DNA of 64,000 bases. It comes from Ochotona curzoniae. Taxonomy: Eukaryota; Chordata; Mammalia; Lagomorpha; Ochotonidae. Shown in pieces: positions 54,590 through 64,000 of this stretch. The DNA is taken from the NCBI RefSeq assembly GCF_017591425.1, contig NW_024464918.1, positions 13,080,001 to 13,144,000 of the forward strand. Reading direction: 5' to 3'. Both the position numbers and the translations under genes were made by a program. The notes under the pieces are model-generated. The model saw nothing but the letters and a program-made list of their open reading frames with translations, was not told the origin of the DNA and ran no database searches. Numbering within the stretch: the stretch's first letter is position 1; the number at the start of each line of letters is the position of its first letter.

Positions 54590-54790
54590 CAAAGTTCATT
54601 ATTTGTTTAATTCTATCTCCTCAGCTGCTATCTTAGTCCTGGCCACAGCCAGCATCACTTGTTTAGATTACTGTAGTAGCCTCCTCACTGGCATCCCTGT
54701 TCCCAGGAAGAAAATCCACCTCTGATCATTTCCTGGTGTGCGAGATGGAGTGACCTTCTAAAATGTTGTTTTGAAACTGATGACAAAAAT
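54590..54790 (+). repeat. L2 LINE segment
   Basis: TTAGATTACTGTAGTAGCCTCC, TCACTGGCATCCCTGTTCCC and TGACCTTCTAAAATGTTGTT match L2 in order (ctggattactgcaatagcctcc, taactggtctccctgcttcc, tgatccttttaaaacg). Confidence 0.65.
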
Positions 54791-54989
54791 GAAGGCTCAG
54801 AGTAGTATATATAACTATTGTGTAAGAAGGAAACCATACACATGAATGTATATTTCATCTATTTATCTTAACAAAAGGGAATTGTGGGAAGATAAACCAC
54901 AAGTTAATCAAAATCAACATTAATAGAAAATATAAGGGGAGAGTACACTAAGGAAGGCCCAGATTAGTAACAAATTTCCCTGAAAGGAT

Positions 54990-56410
54990 TAGCCTGTTTA
55001 TCCTGGATACTGACGTGGTTTTATATTCTTGGGATAAATTACTTGGTTATGTTGAATATTTTCATATGATGCTTGGTTTGGTTTGCTAATATTTTGTTGA
55101 GGATTTTATGTGCATACCCAGAAGTGATATTGGACTTTAGTGGTTTTTTTATGTAATATCTTTTTCTGGCTATGATATCAGAATATTGGACTCTTAGAAT
55201 AAAGTTGGAAATATTTCTTTGGACTGTGTTTTCTGGAAGAATTTGGAATGGACTGTTACTATATTTTTAAATGCTGCATAGCACTTACCGATGAAGTCAT
55301 CTAGGCCTAAGCTTTCTGAGAAAAGATTTTTAATAAGAACTTTAATGTTTTTTCTTGTTATGACCTATTCAGATATTCCACTTTTTATGAGTCAGTTCTG
55401 GTGGTAACTTGAAACTTCTTAGAACTTACTTACTTTGTATATATTGTTTATTTGTTGCGACAAAGTTATTAACAGTGTTCTTTATTTTTAAAATATCTAG
55501 AGCTAATTGTGTTACCACATTTTTTCTCATTTTCATGATGTATGCCTTTTTCTTTCTTTTTTTTTTTTTTAAGATTTAGTTACTTTTATTGGAAAGGCAG
55601 ATATACAGAGAAGAGGAGAGACAGAGAGGAAGATCTTCAGTCTGATGATTCACTCCCCAAGTGAGCACAGCGGCCAGTGCTGTGCCGATCTGAAGCCGGG
55701 AACCAGGAACCTTTTCTGGGTCTCCCACATGGGTGCAGGGTCCCAAAGAATTGGGCTGTTCTCAACTGCTTTCCCAGGCCACAAGCAGGGAGCTGGATGG
55801 GAAGTGAAGCTGCTGGGATTGGAACTGGCGCCCATACGGGATCCTGGCACGTTCAAGGCGAGGACTTTAGCCGCCAGGCCCAATTTATGCCCTTTTCTTA
55901 GTCTAGCTAAATGTTTGTCAATTTTATTGATCTCTTCAAAAAATCAGCATACACTTTTTTATTTTCCTTAATTTTTGTTTTACATTTTCTTGATTTCTAC
56001 TCTAATTTTTATTTCATTTCTTCTTACTTTGGGCTTAGTTACCTCCTAGTTTTGTATGTTACTAAGGTAGAAACCTGTGGTTTTTGATTTGAAGTCTATC
56101 TTCTTTTTAAAATACAGGCATATAAAGCTTTAGCTTACACTCTAAATGGTATTTTAGCTGCATCCCACCAACTCTGATAATGTTTGATATCTCTCTTTCC
56201 CTCCACATTATTTAACTTCTGAATACTTGTGGATTTCTCACATTTCTTTTTGCAGTTGATTTCTAAGTTAATTCTCTTGGGTTACAGGAACATCCTATTT
56301 GTCATTTTAATCATAATAAACTGATTATAACGGACTTTCTGGCCTACCATGTAATGTAATCTATCCTGGAGAATATTCCAGGAGTATTTGAGAAAAGTGG
56401 GTGCAATCAT
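54990..56410 (-). pseudogene. L1 ORF2 (reverse), split by a CSINE
   Basis: 54990-55553 (GATATTGGACTTTAGTGG, GAAGAATTTGGAATGGACTG, GAAGTCATCTAGGCCTAAGC) and 55885-56410 (GTCAATTTTATTGATCTCTTC, TTAGCTGCATCCCACCAACTC, TGTAATCTATCCTGGAGAATATT) are consecutive reversed ORF2 segments spanning the reverse-transcriptase to endonuclease boundary. No frame retained. Confidence 0.75.
55554..55884 (-). mobile_element. young CSINE inserted in L1
   Basis: From the poly-T and AAGATTTAGTTACTTTTATTGG to TTTAGCCGCCAGGCCC. Imperfect target-site duplication GTATGCCTTTTTCT (55540-55553) and TTATGCCCTTTTCT (55886-55899). Reversed 5' end lacks part of the GCGCCGGG head. Confidence 0.93.
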
Positions 56411-56479
56411 GGATTTTAGCATGATTCAGAAGTGCGACAACCAAACAATAAGTGCCCTGTGAATCAATGCAACAGGCAG

Positions 56480-56660
56480 CTCTCAGTAACACCTATATTA
56501 GCGGGAATGGACTAGATTATGCTGTAACAACAAATAACTCTCAGTTGTTGTCTATTTAATTTGAGTCCAGACTGATGGGAGTCCATCCCAGCATTCACTC
56601 CTATCATCACCATATCACAGAGGAGTGGGAACAAGGAAAGTCTTGTAAGAAAACATCCAG
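56480..56660 (-). repeat. MaLR-like LTR fragment (possible)
   Basis: GACTAGATTATGCTGTAACAAC, AAATAACTCTCAGTTGTTG and GACTGATGGGAGTCCATCCC resemble a reversed LTR of the ctgtaacaaataaccc ... gtggcttacaacaac type. Family uncertain. Confidence 0.35.
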
Positions 56661-56669
56661 TAAAAAAAT

Positions 56670-56968
56670 TTTAAAAATTTAAGTATTATTTTATTTGAAA
56701 TGCAGAGAAAGGTACCAGATTCACTCTTCAAATGCCCACAACATCGGGGATTGAGTCGGGCCAAGCAGCTGGGAGCCTTGGAATTTATCACCATCTTTCA
56801 TGGCTGGCAGGCACTCAAGAATCTGAACCATCAGCCACTGATTTCCCAAAGTGCATGTTAGCAGGAGGCCAGAAGCGGCACAGGAGCTGGGACCTGAACC
56901 AAGTAATCCCATAAGGGAGGTGGTCACCCTAGCAACATGTGAGCCAAGGCATCAAATGGCCACCCTAA
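56670..56968 (-). mobile_element. older CSINE
   Basis: TATTATTTTATTTGAAATGCAG, CAAATGCCCACAACATCGG, TGATTTCCCAAAGTGCATG, GGCACAGGAGCTGGGACCTG, and degraded 5' end (CAAATGGCCACCC). Same older subfamily as the element that follows, in the same orientation. Confidence 0.6.
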
Positions 56969-57177
56969 TATCCTGGAGTTTTTAAAAGATGGACTCTTAG
57001 GTGTGTAAAAGTGAAATTGTGTTTGTGGTTTAGTTTACAATGCTTCAAAATTCTCAAGTAAAGAAAATGTGATAAACAAAACATGTGGCAAACTCTGGAT
57101 AGAGGTAAAATCTTAACAACACCTATTATGTTCTCTACTGTTGTGTATGTTACAAATTTCTGCAGTGGAAATATTTC

Positions 57178-57462
57178 TAAATATCTTTAAATTGAAAGAG
57201 AGAGAGATAAAGAGCACGCAAGCACTAGCCACTGGTTTACTTTCCGAATGCCTGTAAAAGCCAGAGCTAAGCCAGCTTAAAGTGAGAAACTCAGAACGCA
57301 AACTGGGTTAGCCATGTAGATTTTCAAGATCCAAATACTTTGAGTCATCATTGCTGGCTTCAATGGTACACATTGACAGGAAGCTAGAATTGGGGAAGCA
57401 AGCCTAGATACCATGTTGTGGGATTTGGGTCTCTTAACCCTTGGACTAAACACCTGCTCCCT
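57178..57462 (-). mobile_element. older CSINE
   Basis: ATATCTTTAAATTGAAAGAG with a short GAGA block, CGAATGCCTGTAAAAGCCAG, AACGCAAACTGGGTTAGCC, ATTGACAGGAAGCTAGAATTG and reversed 5' end AAACACCTGCTCCC. Confidence 0.6.
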
Positions 57463-57474
57463 GATGACACTTTT

Positions 57475-57690
57475 ATTGGGTAGTTAGCCTATGCCAAGGG
57501 TTTGGTTAAGCTCTGTGCCTATTTACTATTTTTAATATCATAATAATTGAAGTTACTTGATATCCACTTCTTGTAAATGAGGAAACTGAAGTATTGTGAA
57601 GTTGAGTAACTTGTTCAAGATGTTGCAACTACTGCATTACAAATGTAGGATTTGAACTTGAGAAGGCTGACTCCCTAACTAATGCCATTA
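57475..57690 (-). repeat. MIR SINE (reverse)
   Basis: CCTATGCCAAGGGTTTGG, TTGTAAATGAGGAAACTGAAG, TTGAGTAACTTGTTCAAGATG and ATTTGAACTTGAGAAGGCTG match most of the reversed MIR. Confidence 0.7.
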
Positions 57691-57959
57691 ATCCCTTGGT
57701 TTTATGGAACCTTGGCATTTCACTTGTAACTCTCCAACTTAGTACAGTGGGTAGCACAAGGGAGGGACTCAGGAATTTTTAATAAGTGGAGGCTGATATC
57801 TGGGCTTCATAATCGCTTTTTAAAATCTTGTTCTTTATTTCTCTTAAAAATAGTAATTTGCTGTTGATACTCTCATGTTATCATGATATCCCATAAGCTC
57901 TTGCTGCAAAGGAGTATTGAAAACAGAGGGAACGTCTCTAGCTAAGTGCTCTCTTGAAC

Positions 57960-58160
57960 ACAGCTTTTCCTATGACTGCTTTGTACTGTTGCTATTGCCT
58001 TCAACACACTTTAATGGAATCCTTTGTTTATGTAAGCTCCTCTGTCCAATCTCTGAATTCCAAGAGACTGGGACCTTATCTCATGTATTTCTCAACTTCC
58101 AGTATCTAACACTGTGACTGACACACCCTGGTGTGTAATAAATGTGACAAATGCTATTAC
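57960..58160 (+). repeat. L2 LINE 3' terminus
   Basis: GAATTCCAAGAGACTGGGACC, TATCTAACACTGTGACTGAC and TGTGTAATAAATGTGACAAA follow the L2 terminus (aagctccatgagggcaggga, cctagaacagtgcctggc, agtaggcgctcaataaat). Confidence 0.55.
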
Positions 58161-58448
58161 ATTTATAGACTTGACAAGGGTATCTGAGCAGGTAATGAAC
58201 TCCTCTTAACAAAAAAAAAAAAAGCTTATCCTTTTAACACTAGCTCAGATGTTGTTTTGTAAAAATTTTCCTGTTACCTTCCAAAGCTAATGTTTCCCTT
58301 GTTTGAGGTATTATGGTACCTTATATATATATATACACGCAAAATTCTAGTTTATGACATCAAACTTTCTTATTTGTCTTTCTAATCAGTGAAATTTCCA
58401 AAGCAAGGACTGTGCTTTCTTAGCTGACACTTAACATTATAATTTACC

Positions 58449-58771
58449 GGGCCCGGCGCGGTGGTGCAAGTGGTTAAGGTCCTCGCCTTGCACGCCTGGG
58501 ATCCCATATGGGCGCCAGTTCTATCCCGGCAGCTCCACTTCCCTTCCAGCTCCCTGCCTGTGGCCTGGGAAAGCAGCAGAGGACGGCCCAAAGCTTTGGG
58601 ACCCTGCACCCATGTGGGAGACCCAGAAGAGGCTCCTAGCTTCGGACCGGCATAGCATCGGCCGTTGCACTCACTTGGGGAGTGAATCATCGGATGGAAG
58701 ACCTTCCTCTCTGTCTCTCCTCTCTGTATATCCACCTTTCCAATAAAAAATAAAATAAATCTTAAAAAAAA
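58449..58771 (+). mobile_element. young CSINE with target-site duplication
   Basis: From GGGCCCGGCGCGGTGGTGCA to AAAATAAATCTTAAAAAAA, CpGs largely intact. Exact target-site duplication ATTATAATTTACC (58436-58448 and 58772-58784). Shares the short B box GTTCTATCC and the preceding CCA with the copy at 46300-46618. Confidence 0.97.
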
Positions 58772-58784
58772 ATTATAATTTACC

Positions 58785-59210
58785 TCTCCCAGAGTTGGGG
58801 TGCTCAAGATAAGTACAAAGCTATCAAACATTTAAGTATTATCACCAACAGCAGTATCAGTAGACTTCTATGTCATCTTTAGCAGATATTACAAATGAAG
58901 GAATGTTACATTCTGAGATTTAGTAAAAGTTTTCTGATGTACTTAGAAAAATGTTAGGAATGCTGTTTAGCAGATGAACACCTGACCATTCTGTCACTCA
59001 CTTGCACTTATGAAGTACACTAGACATTGGTACTTTATGGTAAGTTTTTATTTTTGAATGTAGGTGTCTGATATTGTAGAATGCTGTGAGACCATTCATC
59101 TAATTGCTTCTTTTCAAAAGATTGCTCAGTGGGAAGTTTGATGACCCTAACTAGGAAACAAAACTGGAAGTTGAATAAAGCAAATGAATGTGGCACTGTG
59201 TAAAGACTGG
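58785..59210. other. unassigned DNA
   Basis: Nothing recognised. Confidence 0.35.
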
Positions 59211-59214
59211 TGCC

Positions 59215-59320
59215 CAGCAATTTCCCTCTAGGACCTCAGATAAGTAATTCCTTACTTTGGACTTCAGTTTCCTCATCTACAAAATCAGGTCTTGCCAGAT
59301 CATTCAGGAAGTTTTCCCTG
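59215..59320 (+). repeat. MIR SINE core
   Basis: CTAGGACCTCAGATAAGTAATTC, CTTTGGACTTCAGTTTCCTC and ATCTACAAAATCAGG follow the MIR core. Confidence 0.6.
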
Positions 59321-59324
59321 TATT

Positions 59325-60575
59325 TCAGAGTCTGTGATGTTTTAACTTCAAAGAAAACTAAAGGAAAAGCAGTAATAGCTTTCTACCACACCTCTTGTCT
59401 TGTGCACTGGGGGTCCATGCTTGGATATCTTATGGGCATCAGTCTCCATGAGAGGAAAAATAAACACAGCCTAGTACCTGACAGAGAGCCTGATATTGCC
59501 ATTTTTCTTCAATTATGTAGGATGTGGAGTAACCTGGGGCAGTGATTTGATACCATTCTAAAGACCATGTCCACCATGTAAAACAAAACACAAAATGGGA
59601 TAAATAAAAACGCAAGTCAAGTCTAGAATGAACAGAAAGCTCAACAGGTAACCTAACATTTTAGGTTTCCATCCTCACCCCTGGTGTAACCATCTTGTCA
59701 CCCCAGAACTCAAGGTCAGTAAACATGTGGCAGATAGGCCTCCTACTCTCAATTGTTATCTGTGATAAGATACTGTTAATGAATCATAGCACTTATTTTC
59801 TTCTAAGATCAGATTGAAACTGTTTCCTCCATGCAATGCTACTCCAAATACCAATAGTTAATTGGGTTTGACATGTGAACTGAAATATTTGTCATCCTGG
59901 ACTCAGATTTCCTCTTGATCCAAGCTGAGAGAAAGAGAAAAAGAGGTTTTTAATTTAAGATAGATAAAGGATGTTGGGAAAGTTACTTATTTGGGGTATT
60001 GATCTGTAAACAGAATTTTTCGTGACTCTGCATTCAAGCACTCTGTGTCTCTTGGATTCTGGAAGTTCTGGTTCCTTTTTGGGAAATAAGGGCATTCATG
60101 TGACATTGCTATCCCTAAGCTTTAGCATCTTCATGACATGAGAGTTCAGGTAACCTAGAGTGTGTCAAGCCACAGAAATGACAAGCACTAAGCATCTATG
60201 CAAGTCAACAGCCACCAGATATCTTGTCAGTCCTTGTCAACTGCCAGACAACTTCTCTGGAGTCGGAACAATCAGATTAGGTTCAAGTGAAGCTTGGTTA
60301 ATGGTGTCAAAGAAAGCCCACAGGGCTGGGATCTTTTAAGCAGTCACTGCTAGCATCTTCTGTGGAAAGAAACCACTTTTTTTTGGTCTTGATTCAGGTT
60401 TAGATTGCTTTTATCTGTCTTGGAGACTAAATCAATAATCTCAATCTCTCACTTTCTCACTCTCTCTAGATACCTCTTTCAATACTTGTGAAACCAATTT
60501 TGATAGAGAAAGGAGAGTAGGATAAATAGCAGAACACCAAATGGTACAAAAAGAGGCATAGAAGAATGGAACAGA
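59325..60575. other. unassigned DNA
   Basis: No repeat or exon recognised in about 1.2 kb. Confidence 0.4.
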
Positions 60576-60579
60576 CAAT

Positions 60580-60690
60580 AGTTATTGGGTATTTTCTATA
60601 CATCAAGCATTGTATTATCATGTTTAACCTTGACTACCCATTATTAATCTTTGTTTTACAGATGAGGGAATTTTAGGATTGGGATGAGGG
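60580..60690 (-). repeat. MIR SINE remnant (reverse)
   Basis: TTATTGGGTATTTTCTATACATC, AAGCATTGTATTATCATG and TTGTTTTACAGATGAGGGAA follow the reversed MIR. Confidence 0.55.
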
Positions 60691-60694
60691 TTGT

Positions 60695-61555
60695 TAAATT
60701 TTTTTTCCCCAAAGTTCTACAGTGAATTTGTAGTGGAGGAAAATCCACAAAGCACATCTCTGAGTTCTTCCAGCATATAACACGGCCTGTCTCAGTCTAA
60801 TGTTGTGGGGCTTTCCTTAAACCACCTCAGGAATGATTAAAGAAATGATTGAAGACTCTTTCAGGATAACACCTATGATTAGCAAACTGTTCCTCTTGAC
60901 CTATTAGCTGCACATTTAGCTCTGTTTCAGGCCTTCTCTCCATCACCAGACTTAGACCCTAGACTTGCAGCTTTCCTAGTAGAAGTGATTCTTTTCCCCT
61001 ACTGTTTCAGTGAAAACATGAGATTCTGTCTTTTGGGTCTGGCCTGCATAAAGTGCCTAACCCTTAGTCATTAAAATGGCTAACTGAGAAGAAATGACTC
61101 AGCTTTTCTAGCGTAGTACAAATGCGTATCTATTTGGCTACACACACAACATCAAACCATGGGCTGAAGGTTCAGAAAGTAGTGGTGTGGGTCCTTGAAG
61201 TAAAATGAAGGATATCACCAAGTAGACAGAACCAATAAATGTGTATGTATTATACCTTTTATATATGCCATGTCACAATATTCCCAAAGAACCACCCTAT
61301 GGTCATGCTGAATATGTTAATGAGAAGCATGGTCTGTGTCAAATTCCATGAACTTGAGAATCTAGGCCCAGGAATAAGATGTTAGCAAATGGTGCCATCT
61401 TGCATAGCCTCACGATGATCCGTCCTTTTGCACCTATAGGCAATACTTCTCTAAGCCCCACAGCCTTCACAGACAGAAGGTTGGTTCCTTTCCTTACTTT
61501 GGAAAAGTTTGCACTGTTTCCTAAAATAGCCTCAAGTACAGCACTGCCTTGTCAC
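60695..61555. other. unassigned DNA
   Basis: No repeat or exon recognised. Confidence 0.4.
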
Positions 61556-61559
61556 TAGG

Positions 61560-62145
61560 CTAGGTGGTAAGAGGCATCCTGATCTCCCTCTCAAGTTAAT
61601 TTAACTGGTATTTAAGTCCATCTTGAAATTCAAGGACAGACTTTCATCCACCCTTTGCTTGAAGTCTATCCTAGTCCTTCAATATTTTTTGATTGCACTT
61701 CAGTCAGGCTGCTGAACCTTCTTCTGTATCTACTTGTATGTGTCTTCATTTTTTTTCCATAAAATCTAGCTTTAGCAAGAATCCTGTGAATTCAATTTAG
61801 CAAGGACTCTCCATTCTCAATACCTGATGATTCTTGACATCTGATCCAGGTATCCACTAGTCGCTTCCATTCCCCAGGTGATGTCTGATCACCACGACTG
61901 GCAAGAATCCCATTAACTTAGCTTAGACGTAATCCCCCTCACTTCGGATGTTCTTTCTTGCTAATTTTCTAGCCATCAACCTGCACCCTACCTCTTGGCC
62001 ATAAAAACACACATCAAGTAGAGCATTCAAAGTAGAGTTCCATCTTCCTTCACTATTTCAAAACTCCACAGCAGTGATCCTAAGTCTCTCTCATGCTTTC
62101 TTGAGGGTTGTTGAGCAATTTTCTTTCTGTAACAGTATTTACCCA
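61560..62145 (+). mobile_element. possible solitary LTR (ERV-type)
   Basis: Layout is LTR-like: CATCAACCTGCACCCTACC, then a TATA-type GGCCATAAAAAC (about 61999-62010), and about 110 bases later GTTGTTGAGCAATTTTCTTTCTG, resembling the R-U5 end of ERV LTRs (ttgctgagcaataaactttcttt). No flanking coding region is present. Family not identified. Confidence 0.4.
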
Positions 62146-62495
62146 CTATGTCCTGTAATACGAATTTCTTTCTCTAAGAAGAACTATTCATTAAAAATCT
62201 CAAAAAAGTTCAATATATAAGAGCACATATTACTATGGCCAGTGCAGCCTGAACCAGGATTTGAAGAGGGGTTACATTTTAATGAGGAAAGGTAAGAAAA
62301 GCACAGATACAAGAAGGGGTTTTTGAGAGCCGGCTGTCAGAGCAAGCCTCCCTCTGTGAGTGGATCAACCCAAAGCTTGTACTGGCAGCTTTAGTGAGAA
62401 AAGAGATGTAAGAGAATTTTATGAAGCAGAGCAGTCTAGAGGGTTTCTCTCAGAAAGACAGAGCAAGCTCAACACCAGTTCCAAACCTTTTATGC

Positions 62496-62880
62496 ATTCA
62501 GGAAACCTCATTTGCTATTCACCTGTGGGGCTTGTGTTTGCTGACCTATCACTGCCCCTGCGAGGAGGTCCTCAGGTGGGCCATCTCACACCGAGACAGG
62601 AGGAGAGCAGAACATGAGGCTACATTCCTTAGCACCATGTGCTGCTTGGGGCCAACTAGTGACCTTGCCATGGCTCTTTTTATGGTTTTCATTGTCAGAC
62701 ACTTGGCCCCAGTTTGTCTCAGTCCTTCCCTGGCTATTGCTGAATTTTCCTAAGGACCGCCAACACACATTAGGAACACCACCTGCCTCTGATGGCTTCA
62801 GCTTTTGGAAGACTGCTGCCTTGCACACAGAATACCTTAACAGAGTTAACTCTCAAGACACTTAGTTTCTGTCTGCAGCA
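62496..62880 (+). repeat. unclassified interspersed repeat, copy 2
   Basis: Pairs with 11423-11799: ATTCAGGAAACCTCATTT, GAGGAGGTCCTCAGG, GCAGAACATGAGGCTACATT, CATGTGCTGCTTGGGGCC, and right end ACTTAGTTTCTGTCTGCAGCA. The 85- and 110-codon open frames across it are not supported as genes because they lie in repeated DNA. Confidence 0.5.
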
Positions 62881-62924
62881 CTTAAAAGGGATATGTAACT
62901 TTTAAGACACAATTATGAAATGAA

Positions 62925-63560
62925 TGATCATGAACTTACCATCTGACATGATAAAGCAAACAATCCAATTATGAAATGGACAGAGGAAGTGAACATTTTT
63001 CAAAGGAGAAAAAAGTATGTCCAAAAAGACACATTAAAAACTGCTCAGGATAATTAGCCATCAGGAAAATGCAAATAAAAAGCACAATGAGGTATAACCA
63101 CAGAGAGACATCATCTAAAAATTAAAAGAAATAATAAAATGCCAGAGAGGATGTAGAGAAAATACACTCTAATATACTCTTAGTAGAAATGTAAACTGAC
63201 CTAACCATTATGGAAGACAGTATAGAAATTCTACAGAAATATGAAAAGAGACCTATGATACAACACAGCTCCCCACATCTAGGACTGTATTGAAATAAAA
63301 TGGAATCAGCATGTGAAAAAGTTACATGGGCTCCCCTGTTTACAGCAGCTCAATTTTCAATAGCTAAGATGCAAAATCAATCTACATATCTATTAACTTA
63401 TAACTGGACAAAGAAGATGTGATATATATATTCATAACAGACTATTACTCAACTATAAAAAGAATAAAATCCTGAAACATGCCACAAAATACATCCAACT
63501 GTAGATCATTATGCTAAGTGAAACAGCATAGACACAAAAAAGAAAAATATCACGAGACTT
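62925..63560 (+). pseudogene. L1 ORF2 3' portion, old
   Basis: AATTATGAAATGGACAGAGG, CATCAGGAAAATGCAAATAAA, GCCAGAGAGGATGTAGAG, AACCATTATGGAAGACAGT, CAGACTATTACTCAACTATAA and ATGCTAAGTGAAACAGCATAG are in L1 ORF2 C-terminal order. Many stops. Ends near 63560. Confidence 0.8.
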
Positions 63561-64000
63561 CTGCCAGAGTGAGCACCTGGCTTCTGCTGGTGTGGGCAGA
63601 CTCCTAGGGTCCTGTGGTGTGCTGTGAACACGCTTGAATCTTGGGTGGGTGGAGGGGTAGGTTCCCAGGCCAACATGTATGCCAAGAGCTTGGGTCCCTG
63701 GTGGCCAGACAGAGCTCCAGGTTAAAACACCACTACAGTAAGACTGGGATTGGGAACACTAGGCTAGGGAACTCCTGCGCTCACAGGCACAGGGACTCTG
63801 GATTGTTCAGGGAGTGGAGTACAAAGATGTGTGAAATCTAGGTCTGGGAGTGAGCTTGGTGGGGGAACTTGGGGAAATTCCCTGGTGGGCAGTAGCTCCT
63901 GCTAGTGAGCATATAAGTCAGACCTGGGTATTGGTCAGGCAAGGCAGCTCCACTTGTCAGCAAATGGGTTGATTCTGGAAAAGGTAGAAGAGGCAGAGCC
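63561..64000. other. GC-richer tract running off the window
   Basis: A compositional shift from the AT-rich L1 end to G- and GT-rich sequence (GGTGGGTGGAGGGGTAGG, CTGGTGGGCAGTAGCTCCTG). May be an L1 5'UTR, an LTR or a unique tract; no family recognised and the right edge is outside the window. A 66-codon open frame (63641-63841) is unsupported. Confidence 0.35.

Noticed and set aside
58382..58831. 149-codon minus-strand frame
   Set aside because: Almost entirely the reverse translation of the young CSINE at 58449-58771.
1..64000. CRISPR arrays, operons, prophage or plasmid features
   Set aside because: No spaced direct repeats, ribosome-binding sites or dense coding. All evidence points to a mammalian nuclear genome.

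Overview
This is AT-leaning mammalian nuclear DNA. The organism is very probably a lagomorph, and more likely a pika (Ochotona) than a rabbit. About 26 full or partial copies of a tRNA-derived SINE lie in the window. Its landmarks are a 5' end with Pol III A and B boxes, a middle containing GGCCTGGGAAAGCAGT and CACTTGGGGAGTGAATCAT, and an AATAAATAAATCTT tail. These match the lagomorph-specific CSINE family. The pika assignment rests on remembered subfamily wording (CCTCGCCTTG in the 5' part) and is an inference. Older eutherian repeats (MIR, L2, MaLR LTRs, a Tigger/MER2-type DNA transposon) fill in the background.

I found no protein-coding gene, tRNA gene, rRNA gene or CRISPR array. The longest open frames (about 120-170 codons) fall on SINE or LINE sequence or in featureless DNA, and none shows a recognisable domain. 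The window reads as intergenic or deep intronic DNA.

Layout. 0-13 kb: MIR and L2 remnants, a small CpG-rich tract near 3.5-3.8 kb that could be a promoter or first exon, a MIR interrupted by two MER2-like termini (4.3-4.7 kb), an ancient repeat split by a CSINE (6.3-7.3 kb), an MLT1 LTR split by another CSINE (7.6-8.5 kb), and a repeat-free block at 10.4-11.1 kb with a composite AP-1/E-box site. 13.4-17.1 kb: a damaged plus-strand L1 carrying a 5'UTR-like start, with a minus-strand L1 3' end inserted where the reverse-transcriptase core is missing. 17-24 kb: CSINEs of several ages and an L1 3' end holding a CSINE. 24-32 kb: a 1.1 kb L2, oppositely oriented MaLR LTRs and a 1.4 kb minus-strand L1. 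32-45 kb: mostly unassigned DNA with scattered MIR, L2 and CSINE copies and a 57-bp tandem duplication. 45.8-47.4 kb: a CSINE cluster that includes an inverted pair. 48-59 kb: CSINEs, two minus-strand L1 segments (one split by a CSINE) and CA microsatellites. 59-64 kb: MIR remnants, a possible LTR, the second copy of an unclassified repeat also found at 11.4 kb, an L1 3' end and a GC-rich tract running off the window.

Repeat family names come from consensus sequences held in memory, without alignment. Boundaries are read by eye and may be off by 10-30 bases, more for ancient elements. The most informative content is the nesting of elements, which gives relative ages, and the few non-repeat tracts. 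I did not find a convincing new biological system.
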